From Tritrichomonas musculus (taxonomy: Eukaryota; Parabasalia; Tritrichomonadida; Tritrichomonadidae): a stretch of DNA of 64,000 bases. Where the stretch lies: NCBI GenBank assembly GCA_039105265.1, contig JAPFFF010000002.1, positions 5,642,001 through 5,706,000 of the forward strand. The letters are read 5' to 3'. Shown in pieces: positions 20,958 through 30,544 of this stretch (the stretch's first letter is position 1; every line of letters starts with the position of its first letter). A program made the position numbers and the translations under genes. Below the pieces are notes generated by a model. It was given only the letters and a program-made list of their open reading frames with translations. It was not told the DNA's origin and ran no database searches.

Positions 20958-22484
20958 TTATTTTTCATAAAAACGCAAATCATCCCAAGCATTCATTAAA
21001 TTGGTGCGATCAACTTTTTCTGTGCGAGAATTTCGATCAAAAATTCGAATATCAGATTGATAGCCATCATATCGTGGCCATCCATCATTTGGCTGTCCAG
21101 TTTTTGTGAATCTCACCCAATCTCCATGAATCTCGTCAATGATATAATCCACGAATTCTTCAGGTTCGCCGTCGAAAATGAACTTGCTGAAATGGAAATC
21201 TTTGTTGGCAAATGTTGCAGGCAAATCAAATGCGTGAGAAGCCAGCAAACCAGATCCTTTTCCAGACTTTGTGACCAAATCGTAACGATACATCCAAACG
21301 TCCTTTGTGTTCTTTCTTTGACCCTCAGCAACTTTAACCGCAGGCATCTGGAAAGCATAATCAGTAGCGAAATTGATGAAAGTCATTTTATCATCTGGCA
21401 CAGATTCAGCTTGATCAGGATCTTCAGCATTTGGATGATAGTAGCGAACGATGTCTTGAAAATGTTCTTTATTTCCATTCTTTTCAAACATTTCAGCAAT
21501 CATTTGCCAGCTATTTGGAAAGCTTGTTTTTTCAGGATGAACGAATGTTGTTCCTTCATGCGCATTGCAGCCAATGATGAGCTTCACCTCTTTCGCGCTA
21601 CCATTACGAATGGCTTCAATTGGCCTCTCTGGTAGCAGATCATCTTGAATTGGGCCAGGAAGATAAATTCCTGGATTTCTATATTGATGATGATCAGCTA
21701 CATAAGCGTTTCCCTTTTGGAAACTGAATGGATCATCTGTCCTAAGCTTGTGTAAGTCTTCAACAGTCCATCCCATCCCTTCAATAAAGAGATCAATGTT
21801 TCGACGTGCCATTTCATGCGTGCAGACGCAGTTAGGAAGGCCGCTTTGTGCGATTGCTTGCTGGAATGTTCCTTTAACATTCGGACATGCTAACATGTTG
21901 ACAACGGAGGCTCCGCCTGCTGATTCCCCGCAAATAGTGACACGATTTGGATCTCCTCCAAATGAAGAAACGTTCTCATGAATCCATTTCATGGCAAGGA
22001 TTTGATCTGATAATCCGCAATTGCTTTCAAAGTCTTCACAGCCGGGATATGTGGTGAAATCATAGAACCCGAGGACATTTAAACGATATTGAAAGGCTAC
22101 ATACAAAATTCCTTTCTCAACAAATTTTTTGCCATTGTAAAGTGGAACATTGCATCCTCCCGTGTTATAGCCTCCACCATGAATATAAACAAAAACAGGC
22201 AAGTTGTCACCTTTAATAGGACGCTGGATGTTGATGGTCAGACAGTCTTCACTGCCAATATTTCGATTTTCAAAATATTGAACTGATTCAGGACCATAGT
22301 CTTTAGCATCAAAAACACCATCCCAATGCTGGACTGGACGAGCACGTTTAAAGCGGAGTTCTCCAACAGGTGGTTGTGCATATGGAATTCCTAAAAATTC
22401 TATAATATTGTCCCGCTCATATCCTTTTACTTTTCCTGATTTTGTTTCAACAATGTGTTCTTTTTCGTGGGAGTCAGTGCTCAT
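20958..22484 (-). CDS. type-B carboxylesterase
   Basis: This 508-residue alpha/beta-hydrolase belongs to the carboxylesterase type B family (bacterial pnbA-like). EFLGIPYAQPPVGELRF opens the fold. SEDCLTINIQRP is the second family signature. VYIHGGGYNTGG forms the oxyanion hole, and GESAGG places the nucleophile at S188. E310 (in AHEGTTF) and H417 (in SHAFDLPATF) complete the expected triad. There is no signal peptide or C-terminal anchor. The family hydrolyses carboxylic esters; some members act on hydroxycinnamate or tannin esters, which would fit the adjacent decarboxylase, but specificity cannot be read from sequence. The start is supported by an initiator just upstream. Likely of bacterial origin. 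Confidence 0.92.
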   Translation of the reverse strand: MSTDSHEKEHIVETKSGKVKGYERDNIIEFLGIPYAQPPVGELRFKRARPVQHWDGVFDAKDYGPESVQYFENRNIGSEDCLTINIQRPIKGDNLPVFVYIHGGGYNTGGCNVPLYNGKKFVEKGILYVAFQYRLNVLGFYDFTTYPGCEDFESNCGLSDQILAMKWIHENVSSFGGDPNRVTICGESAGGASVVNMLACPNVKGTFQQAIAQSGLPNCVCTHEMARRNIDLFIEGMGWTVEDLHKLRTDDPFSFQKGNAYVADHHQYRNPGIYLPGPIQDDLLPERPIEAIRNGSAKEVKLIIGCNAHEGTTFVHPEKTSFPNSWQMIAEMFEKNGNKEHFQDIVRYYHPNAEDPDQAESVPDDKMTFINFATDYAFQMPAVKVAEGQRKNTKDVWMYRYDLVTKSGKGSGLLASHAFDLPATFANKDFHFSKFIFDGEPEEFVDYIIDEIHGDWVRFTKTGQPNDGWPRYDGYQSDIRIFDRNSRTEKVDRTNLMNAWDDLRFYEK

Positions 22485-22489
22485 GTAAA

Positions 22490-22505
22490 CAAATGTAATA
22501 AATGA
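22490..22505 (-). promoter_or_regulatory. initiator-like element of the esterase gene
   Basis: The minus strand reads TCATTTATTACATTTG, 5 bases upstream of the ATG. Confidence 0.5.
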
Positions 22506-23741
22506 AGCATTCCATCCACCTGAAAAACAGAAAATTGAATAAATTCAATTTTTTCAATTTTTAATTTAAATGAAATTTAAAAAGTGGTGAATAATTCAAT
22601 TTTTTCAAAAAAGTTCATACGATATAATATTTTTGAATAAAGAATCTTTTAAAAATAATTATTATTTTTTATCTCGTGATATGAAGAATTTTTTTCTTTG
22701 AAAATATACTATTAAAATTATATTTAATTAATTAAAATTATATTTTATCAAAAATAGAACAAATTTTTATTAAATAGTCCTATTCTTAAAGATTCAAAAA
22801 TGATTTAGCAAATGTATGAATGAAAAAATTATAGAAAAAATCGTTATAATTTTCATTATTATTAAGAGCTTTGCAGTTTCTACACAAGATATTGGAAGAA
22901 GAAAAGCTCGGAAAAAAAAAGATATTTGCCAATAAAGTAATTTTCAAATTTTATTAAAAAAGAATAAAACACCAAGTTTAAGTTCCCATCCTTTAGAAAT
23001 ATCTTTCAGAAGAATTATCCAAGGTTCTAATTGAAACAAAACTATTAATTTGGCATTTATTAAACGATTTATGATGAAAAGAAACAGTGAGAAGAAGATG
23101 TAAGATATCTTGCATTTTTTATTCTTGCAAATGGAACATTGAAATCCAAAATGCAAAATTTTATTAAGAAAAAAATGGAATCAATTAAATTAGGAGATAA
23201 TGAAATTCAACAATATGTAATTCTTCTTCAGCATATGAAATAACCGCACTATGCGACATGGGTAATAAATTGAAAAAGCTTCGAGATAAAGCTTTATTTA
23301 AAAATACCACAGCTATTTACTATTAAAATATCCCTTTTGGCCGTATGCCGTAATTGAAGTTTTTTTTATGTAAAGTATTCAAAAAGTTGCACTTTTGCCG
23401 TAGAAGTTTTGTATAATAAACTATTCAATGAACGACCAAATAGCCGTATTTTACAAAACCGCCGAAGCTACTATTAAAAATCTTTCAAAAAAATTGAATT
23501 AAAATTTTCGAAATTTGGCGCTTTTTCAAATCAATCTTTCTTTTTTTAAATAACGATAAAAAAAAAAATTTTTCATGTAATTTTTCTTTTACTATTGTTT
23601 ATGAATGATCTTCAAGTTGAGGTAACTACTTATAATAATATCAAACCATTATAAAATCAAATTTGGCATAAAATAAATTTGAATGCAAAATGAGTCTTTT
23701 CGAAAATTTTTGCATTATAAAAAAAATTTAGAAAAGTCACA
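22506..23741. other. intergenic region with possible relic coding and GCCG motifs
   Basis: No intact gene. On the plus strand around 22880-23310 broken frames suggest old coding sequence (for example AYEITALCDMGNKLKKLRDK near 23230). At 23338-23470 the hexamer GCCGTA recurs four times and GCCGAAG once in otherwise AT-rich DNA. I cannot assign either. Confidence 0.35.
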
Positions 23742-23750
23742 TCATTTTTT
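23742..23750 (+). promoter_or_regulatory. initiator-like element
   Basis: TCATTTTTT, preceded by TCACA, 3 bases upstream of the ATG at 23754. Confidence 0.35.
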
Positions 23751-23753
23751 ATA

Positions 23754-24266
23754 ATGTTGGTTAATGCAACCAAAAATATCAATATTTATTCCCAAAATAA
23801 ATATTTGATCTATGCTCCTAGCAAATATGATGAATACAAAGAAATGGTTTATAATAAGCATGTGCGTGATACAGTTACACAGATATTTATTAGAAATAAC
23901 AATGTTCGTGATTGTGTTATGTTTCATTTGGATGAAAAAGACAATTATATTCGACAGTTTCCTTTTGTAAAAGTCACATTGTATGTCGAAATAAAAGAAT
24001 TTCGAAAAAGTTCAGATTTATTCAACGGGGTTGCAATTGAAGATAAAAATGGAAATGTTGTTCATACATGGGAAAAGAAAAGGCATGAAGGTGATTGGGA
24101 ATTTTATCAGATTGAAGTTGATAATTTAAATCTATCACAGTTTTATATGGGGAGTGGAATTTTTAAAATAAGACTTAAGTACTATTGTTTGCAAAACCAT
24201 CATTTCCAAGATTGGTATCTTCGAAATGTGATGCTTAAATTTACTATTAAAAATCAATTGACTTAA
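23754..24266 (+). CDS. hypothetical beta-rich protein, 170 aa
   Basis: An intact frame behind an initiator-like box. Predicted strands alternate with short turns: FVKVTLYVEIKEF, LFNGVAIEDKNGNVVHTWEK, DWEFYQIEVDNL, IFKIRLKYYCL and DWYLRNVMLKFTI. Repeated aromatic-hydrophobic patterns end near the C-terminus, as in beta-sandwich or jelly-roll domains. There is no signal peptide, membrane segment or catalytic motif. The stop is followed by ATAAAT signals. I do not recognise the family; a lectin-like or carbohydrate-binding fold is possible but unproven. Confidence 0.65.
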   Translation: MLVNATKNINIYSQNKYLIYAPSKYDEYKEMVYNKHVRDTVTQIFIRNNNVRDCVMFHLDEKDNYIRQFPFVKVTLYVEIKEFRKSSDLFNGVAIEDKNGNVVHTWEKKRHEGDWEFYQIEVDNLNLSQFYMGSGIFKIRLKYYCLQNHHFQDWYLRNVMLKFTIKNQLT

Positions 24267-24748
24267 ATAAATCAATGAAATAAATAAAATAATTTTTTTT
24301 GAAAAAAAATCGTTTTGTTCATATATATTAATAAAAATATATTCAAATGGTAGAATGTAGTTTGATAAATTTTGTCATTTATCTTAAATTTTAATATAAA
24401 AAGAACTTAAGATCTCGTAATCAGTTAATAATTGACAAAAAACTGAAATGCGCCGAATAATCAATATCAGGAGCAAGCAAAATCGATTTACTCTATCAAA
24501 ATATGAAATATGGTTATATTTATTTTATAGTTTTCTCAAAAACTGTGAGAATTTTCTAATTTGCGTAGATTTTAATGAAATAAAAAAGAATAGTATATAT
24601 ATTATACATTTATAAAGTAACTGTAGCATAAAGAAATTTGAATGAAGAAGACTAAACTTTTTCAATGAAATAAAATCATTTTTTTACATTTTTTGAGAAC
24701 AATAAGGAAAAAATTTGATTGTTTATTTGGTCAATTCAATGAAAATTT
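24267..24748. other. intergenic spacer
   Basis: AT-rich, with no gene, RNA or repeat recognised. Confidence 0.5.
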
Positions 24749-25783
24749 ATGTTGAAAAACAAAGATGAGCATCAGCATACAGCATTGAGCTTCTTTTTTA
24801 TCAATGTATTTCAATTTGTTTTTTCGACATCCTCGACATTTTTGATAAAGAAAACATTCAATAAGTTTCCTTTTCCTTACCTTATATCTTTTCTTCGTTT
24901 ATTTTTTGGATTATTAATATTACTTTTTGTCAATTGGATCAATCATGGTTTCCCTCTAAATTTACGATGGATAGTACCGCCTAAGCCGATTATTGGTTGG
25001 TTATGTTATGCCGGATTTGTTTACTCTATACTTGCAATACTTGTCAATACTGGATTTTTTGTATCATCTATTGATTTTGTTGTTATTTTTCGTATGTCAG
25101 GTATTATTTTCAATGTTATTCTCGGAATGGGTTTTCTTGGTGAAAAAATTACAAAAATTGGATTTTTTTCATTAAATATTACATTTTTCGGTATTGTAAT
25201 TTCGCTAATGGACTTTCAATGGACAATTTCACGATTATCTTCATATTCGCAAATAATAATAATGATTTTTACAACATTTGTTGAAGTCATTTCATCCTTT
25301 ATTCATAAAAGATCTATATTACTGCTGCATAAAATAAATTCCGATTTTACAATTGTTTCTTTTTCGTCATGGGAATATTTTATTTCGCTTTTTCCTCTTT
25401 TAATTGCCTCGCTTTTGTATGACCGTGTTTCTTTCGATGATCTTTTGACAATTATTTCACCAGAAACGCTTGCTTTAATTTTTTTTATTGCAATATTAGG
25501 GCAAGTTGCAACAGTTTTAGTTTTACAATTGCAGAAAATGGCAACTTTGATTTCTTTTGGTATAATAAACCAGCTTAAACAAGTTATAACTCTCAGTGTC
25601 TCGCATTTTATATTCGGTGATACGAAATGGAATCTCCGCCAGTCTTTTGGTGTTCTTTTATTATTTACCGGAGGTATTATTTATTCTTTTTCACATTCTC
25701 TCCGTGAAATTCCACCAGTTGAAAAGGCCGATGAGATTAATCTCCTCGAAAAAAAGGATGAAAAATCATCTGAAAGCGAATAG
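24749..25783 (+). CDS. DMT-superfamily transporter, SLC35/TPT type
   Basis: This 344-residue protein has about ten hydrophobic segments. The layout is that of the nucleotide-sugar/triose-phosphate translocators: an opening helix ending in STFLIKKTFNKFPFPYLISF, which matches the N-K-x(5-7)-FP...T family start, and two repeated five-helix halves. The second half ends with LRQSFGVLLLFTGGIIYSFS, the typical last-helix motif. The tail is acidic and polar (EKADEINLLEKKDEKSSESE). Members exchange nucleotide sugars for nucleoside monophosphates in ER/Golgi membranes, or move other phosphorylated compounds. The substrate cannot be assigned here. Confidence 0.82.
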   Translation: MLKNKDEHQHTALSFFFINVFQFVFSTSSTFLIKKTFNKFPFPYLISFLRLFFGLLILLFVNWINHGFPLNLRWIVPPKPIIGWLCYAGFVYSILAILVNTGFFVSSIDFVVIFRMSGIIFNVILGMGFLGEKITKIGFFSLNITFFGIVISLMDFQWTISRLSSYSQIIIMIFTTFVEVISSFIHKRSILLLHKINSDFTIVSFSSWEYFISLFPLLIASLLYDRVSFDDLLTIISPETLALIFFIAILGQVATVLVLQLQKMATLISFGIINQLKQVITLSVSHFIFGDTKWNLRQSFGVLLLFTGGIIYSFSHSLREIPPVEKADEINLLEKKDEKSSESE

Positions 25784-26517
25784 AGAAATAATGTATTTTA
25801 ATATATTAAATTTTTTTGTTTGTATTTAATTATATTTTTTTACTAAAAATAAATATTCTTCATTTTTTCATTTCTTTAAAAAAAGTTAAAATCATTGAAT
25901 TAAATTATGAAAAAGAGATTTTATTGCATTTAAATAATACAAAAAAGTATGCTAATTGTTTTACTCAAGATAAATTAAATAATCATTTTCAATTTTATCA
26001 TGAAAATATTAAAGAGCAATTATCAAAAAAGCAATTTTGATAAAGAAAAAAAATTGGAGAACTCGAATCTTTTTATCTTTTATATTGCATGTCACACAAA
26101 AAAGGTGTTTTTGTGAGATGAAATTCAATTCAATCCAAACTATCTTTATATTCAATTCTTTTTCACACATTTTCAAGTTTTTCTTAATTTGAATAAATCT
26201 ATATGAATAAAGACCAGCAGGGCTGTTTTCTTGGGAACCAATGCAAAAAAAAAAAAAAAAATCACAAAAAGATATTAAGTTGCTTCATTTTGTTTTCCTG
26301 GTCACTTAACTTTATACATTATAAAAACCGCTTTTGTAAACAACAACATTCCAATGACAATTTCTTCGTAAAAATACGAGTCACAATTAAATCTGAACCC
26401 TTATTTAACCATGATTTAGCAGTTATAATAAACATTTCAAAAAGTTTGTAAACAGCCATTAAAATCAAAAGCAATAAAATACAAAAAAAAAGCATTTATT
26501 TTATTAAATATCATTCA
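25784..26517. other. intergenic region between convergent genes
   Basis: AT-rich spacer with an A tract near 26246-26263. Small open frames occur (for example 25816-26040) but have only AT-driven Lys/Asn/Ile/Phe composition, and I do not support them as genes. Confidence 0.45.
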
Positions 26518-28050
26518 TCAGTGATACGTGTCATGTGTAGGTGGATGCGGACCAGCAGCACCTTGGCATGTTGGTGCCGCTTCGTCGTTGCCAGGCGGAT
26601 TAGATGGAGGTCTCATTAGCACGTTGACAGCGACAGCATCGGGCTGCTGCTGCTCTCTGTTGCCTTCGACTCCAGCAGCAGTTTGTGCATCGGTCTGATG
26701 CTGTGCTTCCTGTTGCTCCATCTGCCTCAAACGTCTCTCTTGCTCCTCCTGCTGCCTTCGCAATAACTCTTCTTTCTGCCTCAGTATTCGCTGTTCCTGC
26801 TCGTTTATGAACGCCTCGATCTCCTGGAGCAACGAGACGCTCTCACTGTTCTCCTGATCAACAGCGAGAGCCTTGTCAACGAGCATGATTGCCTCGTCAG
26901 TCCTCCCCTTCATCAGGAAGCACCTCGCCTGCAAATTGAATGCATCGGCCAAATTTGGATTCAATTTTGCAGCCTTCTTGCTGTCTCTTGCGGCTCCTTG
27001 CAAATCATCAAGTTTCAGCTTCGCTCTCGCCCTCAGCATGAAGAGCGCGGCATCGTGTGGCAGCAATGATAATGATTCGTCCACTTTTTCAATGGCCTCA
27101 TTGAATTGGTTGTTTTTAATCAATTCTTCTGCTTCTTGCTGGAAAAAAAGTGGCATTGGTAGATCACTTTTTGAATGCTTGTATCGTTTCAAAGCTTCTT
27201 TTTGTTTTAAACGGTCGTTGAGGTGAAGTGAAGCGATTTTGAAATACTTACTGAATTTTTTGTCTGTTTGGGTCATTTCAATGCCTCGTGATTTCATTAA
27301 TTGGTAGAAGTTGCTCGAATAGGCGATGGCACTTTTACAGTCACCAGTTTCTGTATATGATAAAGTGATCAATTGAAAAAGTGAATGGATCGTGGAGATT
27401 GGAGAATTATCATTTAGTTGTTTGATAGCTTCTGTACATATATCAATTGTATCGGTGTAGTTCTTTTGATTGTATTTGGTTTGTGCTTGATGTAGTAATT
27501 CTGTAGAATGATCTGAGGTATTATGATTATTCGAACGATAAGTAATCATTAAAGGGCGATCAAATGTATTTAAATAATTATTGAGTGTATCTATTGTGGT
27601 GATTTTACCAGAATAATTGCTCATTGATGATGGGTTTGCTTGATATTCTTTAATTATTTGTTGTAATTGATGAGTATCGCGAGATTGCTTATCTTGGCGT
27701 AATCGTTGAATTTTTTCTAAATATTTATGTGCGCTTTCATTTTGTGGAGATATCTTTAACGCTTTAACAAAAAAATCTTCAGCTTGATCAAATTGTTTTT
27801 GAGTAAAAAGAGAGATTCCAAGGCAAATAAATCCAATTTCAGATTGAGGATTTATTTGTATCATGTGATGAGCATCATTAATCGCATTATCAATTTGGTT
27901 GTTCTTTAAATATGAAATAAAACGGCATCTATATAAATTTAAATCATTTGGATTCATTTCAATAGCTACTGTATAAAAACATATTGCTTGAGAATAATCA
28001 TGAATAGCAAATGATGCATTTCCTTGTGAATAATAATTTTCAGAAGTCAT
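26518..28050 (-). CDS. TPR co-chaperone-like protein, 510 aa
   Basis: Residues 1-115 form three clear TPR units (NASFAIHDYSQAICFYTVAI; NNQIDNAINDAHHMIQINP; QKQFDQAEDFFVKALKISP). A single TPR-like pair lies near 190-235, and at least three more at about 300-415 (NNQFNEAIEKVDESLSLLP; LDDLQGAARDSKKAAKLNP; KGRTDEAIMLVDKALAVD). Then comes a charged coiled coil (about 415-455, with LRRQQEEQERRLRQMEQQ) and a low-complexity Pro/Ala/Gln tail. The protein is cytosolic and probably a chaperone adaptor or scaffold; no J domain or catalytic part is seen. The coding sequence for the last ~180 residues is strikingly GC-richer than its first half, an abrupt change inside one gene. Confidence 0.85.
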   Translation of the reverse strand: MTSENYYSQGNASFAIHDYSQAICFYTVAIEMNPNDLNLYRCRFISYLKNNQIDNAINDAHHMIQINPQSEIGFICLGISLFTQKQFDQAEDFFVKALKISPQNESAHKYLEKIQRLRQDKQSRDTHQLQQIIKEYQANPSSMSNYSGKITTIDTLNNYLNTFDRPLMITYRSNNHNTSDHSTELLHQAQTKYNQKNYTDTIDICTEAIKQLNDNSPISTIHSLFQLITLSYTETGDCKSAIAYSSNFYQLMKSRGIEMTQTDKKFSKYFKIASLHLNDRLKQKEALKRYKHSKSDLPMPLFFQQEAEELIKNNQFNEAIEKVDESLSLLPHDAALFMLRARAKLKLDDLQGAARDSKKAAKLNPNLADAFNLQARCFLMKGRTDEAIMLVDKALAVDQENSESVSLLQEIEAFINEQEQRILRQKEELLRRQQEEQERRLRQMEQQEAQHQTDAQTAAGVEGNREQQQPDAVAVNVLMRPPSNPPGNDEAAPTCQGAAGPHPPTHDTYH

Positions 28051-28397
28051 TATAAAATTTTTAATTTTATATCACATGTCCGATATTTTTGTATATATAT
28101 TAATTAAAAATGGTGTGCATGTAATGTTATTACTGTATTGTCATTACCATAAAAAAATAATTTGCTTGACTAAAAGCACATAACAATAATAATTATTATC
28201 AATACAAGTAAGTGCTTATTAAAAATTATATAAATTTAATTATTTAAAAATGTTTATATATCTAAAAATTAGTTTATACAGCAAAAGCGCCTCTAAATAA
28301 TTAAGATATTTTTATTTAAAAAATAGAGTTTCTCAATTAATTGAATAAGTTCTCTGAAAAAAGTTGAATGTATTAAAATTCAATTATTTCAAAGAAA
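28051..28397. other. intergenic spacer
   Basis: AT-rich with no recognised feature. No initiator-like TCA(C/T)T box was found close to the upstream end of the TPR gene. Confidence 0.45.
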
Positions 28398-29270
28398 TCA
28401 TTGTTGTTGAGCTGTAATATGCTTTACAAGCCAAGGATGTTTTAACGCATTATGTACTCTAATTCGTTCGGATGGGTTAAATTTACACATATTGTGAATT
28501 AGATCTATTGCTTCCTTTGATATGTTATGTGCCTTCAAAATTTCAAAATTTAAAATACCTTTTGACGCTTTTGATAGAAATTCATTTTGATCAAAATTAT
28601 ATCTTGGAAATGGAAATTGTCCAGTTAACATCACAAAAAGGGTAATGCCAAGAGACCAAATGTCAACACTGCCATCATATGGAGCTTTATTAATGATTTC
28701 AGGCGCCATAAATTCAGGTGAACCTAAATATTGTGTTCCTTTTTCTCCATCTTGGAAATGTTTAGCAAATTCGAAATTACCTAAAACAATATTAAGTTCA
28801 CTTCCATTTGAAACGAAAAAGTTTTCAGGTTTAACATTTCTGTGCCATATTTTCCATCCGTGTAAATATCCAATGGCTTCAAGCATTTGTTGCATCATTT
28901 TTGCTGATAAATCTTCTGGAATTCCGTTAGGGTATTGCTTAATTATGTAATCATAAAGGCTTTGTTGATTTTTATACGAAAAAACAAGGCAAATATAGGC
29001 ATCGTAACGAAAAGCTTCTTGTAATTTGACTATGTTAGGATGATTAATAGTTTCTGTTATTTCTACTTCATTTTGAATGTTGTGAATTTTTTCTTTGGTA
29101 AGTTTTATGAACTTTATGAGCTTTTCTTCATTATCACTTGAATCGTGGCTTAAATAATAATATGCATATCGAGTGGAATATAAACTTGATCTAATAGTAT
29201 AAGTCTTAATTAGTGCATTTTCCTTTGGTAATATGGTTTCTTCGTTCCAAAAAGGTTCGTCATAATCCAT
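28398..29270 (-). CDS. CAMK-like pseudokinase, 290 aa
   Basis: A complete kinase fold of the CAMK type: an N-lobe with ETINHPNIVKLQEAF, a C-lobe with GWKIWHRNVKPENFFV, GSPEFMAPEIINKAPYDGSV and DIWSLGITLFVMLTGQFPF, and the final FNPSERIRVHNALKHPWL. However, the catalytic Asp of HRD is Asn (H143-R144-N145), and DFG is replaced by N165-F166-E167, removing the Mg-binding Asp. The glycine loop is also absent. It should therefore be catalytically weak or dead and act as a regulator. The frame can start at 29357, but an initiator (29284-29299) lies inside that extension, so MDYDEPFW at 29270 is preferred. Confidence 0.88.
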   Translation of the reverse strand: MDYDEPFWNEETILPKENALIKTYTIRSSLYSTRYAYYYLSHDSSDNEEKLIKFIKLTKEKIHNIQNEVEITETINHPNIVKLQEAFRYDAYICLVFSYKNQQSLYDYIIKQYPNGIPEDLSAKMMQQMLEAIGYLHGWKIWHRNVKPENFFVSNGSELNIVLGNFEFAKHFQDGEKGTQYLGSPEFMAPEIINKAPYDGSVDIWSLGITLFVMLTGQFPFPRYNFDQNEFLSKASKGILNFEILKAHNISKEAIDLIHNMCKFNPSERIRVHNALKHPWLVKHITAQQQ

Positions 29271-29283
29271 TACTGTTTTTGTT

Positions 29284-29299
29284 AAATATAGAAAAATGA
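29284..29299 (-). promoter_or_regulatory. initiator-like element of the pseudokinase gene
   Basis: The minus strand reads TCATTTTTCTATATTT, 13 bases upstream of the chosen ATG. It supports the shorter protein. Confidence 0.45.
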
Positions 29300-29557
29300 G
29301 TTGAAATCCATTCAAATTTACACTAAATAAAATTTTTAATTCAATGAATTCATTCAATATATTAAATTATTCCATATGTGTGGGTAGACGATCAAAATTC
29401 GTTAAAATATTTAAAATTTTTATTTATGAAAAAAATTTTTTATTTTATTTTTATATATATAATAATATAAAAAAGCATTTAATTAATAAAAGTTGACCAA
29501 ATTAAGATTTATAATTTTTCAATAGTTATATAAATATTGAAAGAAATTTAAAATCAT

Positions 29558-30089
29558 TTAATATCTTGTTACAGAGCTCCGAATTTATATTAAATAAATA
29601 AATATATAATAGTATTATATTATAATATACTTATATTTATATTGGGAATGAACTTTTAATCAGCAATTTTTTAAAAAAAGTTCTGAGAAGTTTCTTTTTT
29701 TTATCATAAATTTTTAGCAATTCAAAATATTTGAAAATGAAAAAAAGATAAATAAGAATCTTTAATATCTTGTTATAGAGCTCCGAATTTATATTAAATA
29801 AATAAATATATAATAGTATTATATTATAATATACTTATATTTATATCGGGAATGAACTTTTAATCAGCAATTTTCTAAAAAAAGTTCTGAGAAATTTCTT
29901 TTTTTTATCATAAATTTTTAGCAATTCAAAATATTTGAAAATGAAAAAAAGATAAATAAGAATCTTTAATATCTTGTTATAGAGCTCCGAATTTATATTA
30001 AATAAATAAAAATATAATAGTGATAAATTACATTATATTTATATTTATATTGGGAATGAACTTTTAATCAGCAGTTTTTTTAAAAAAAT
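29558..30089. repeat. 204-bp tandem repeat, about 2.6 copies
   Basis: Units begin at 29558, 29762 and 29966 with TTAATATCTTGTTA(C/T)AGAG, exactly 204 bases apart. Each contains GAGCTCCGAATTTATATTAA and GGGAATGAACTTTTAATCAG. The first two units are almost identical; the third is changed in its middle and ends early, just before the DUF3447 relic. No coding potential. Confidence 0.92.
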
Positions 30090-30134
30090 GCATACAAGCT
30101 ATTTTGTCACTTTTTATTACTTTATAAAATAAAA

Positions 30135-30544
30135 ATGAGTGAATTCTTGAAAGAAAACTCAGATATCATAATATATATGCATTCTCGAGAACTTGTCGAA
30201 TCTTCTTTAATGGAATTCTTGAAAAATTCAGATGATCTTGAAGAAAATTATGAAAATTTAATTCGCATTTTTAATGATTACAAAATTGATGAAAATTCGC
30301 AAGATTTAAAAGATGTCTTAAATATAATTATTTCTTTTTGAAATAATTATCCTAGAAATCTACTATTTTTTTCAAAGATTGAAAAAATTATATTATTTTT
30401 TAAGCCAAAAATTATGAAATTCTGGTCAAATATTGAAAAATTCCATATTTTTAGAACCAACAAACGAATTCTTTTATTTGCGCTCAACGAAAAAATTGTT
30501 ACACTTGACCAAAAGATATTGAATTGTTTTTTTATCTCCAAAAA
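30135..30544 (+). pseudogene. relic of a DUF3447/ankyrin-type protein
   Basis: An open frame (68 codons from 30135) reads as the helical start of the family (SLMEFLKNSDDLEENYENLI, then DLKDVLNIIISF). After a stop near 30339 the same frame continues with FFSKIEKIILFFKPKI, FRTNKRILLFALNEKI and a Lys tail, closing near 30546. These are the same landmark motifs as in the relic at 1509-2077. No ankyrin repeats follow, so only the N-terminal part is present. Confidence 0.6.

Noticed and set aside
21057-21635. Plus-strand 192-codon frame opposite the esterase
   Set aside because: Lies wholly antisense to a triad-complete enzyme; no motif of its own.
13700-22484. The phenolic-related genes as a bacterial operon or contamination
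   Set aside because: Genes are on both strands, separated by long AT-rich spacers with separate trichomonad-type initiators and an inserted TIR element.
23338-23470. Cluster of GCCGTA words as ends of another inverted-repeat element
   Set aside because: The words do not form matching inverted termini and no target duplication could be seen.
25816-26040. 74-codon frame after the DMT transporter
   Set aside because: Lys/Asn/Ile/Phe content expected by chance here; no promoter signal or family pattern.
29558-30089. The three regularly spaced repeats as a CRISPR-like array
   Set aside because: Units are 204 bases and adjacent without unique spacers; no cas genes; eukaryotic context.
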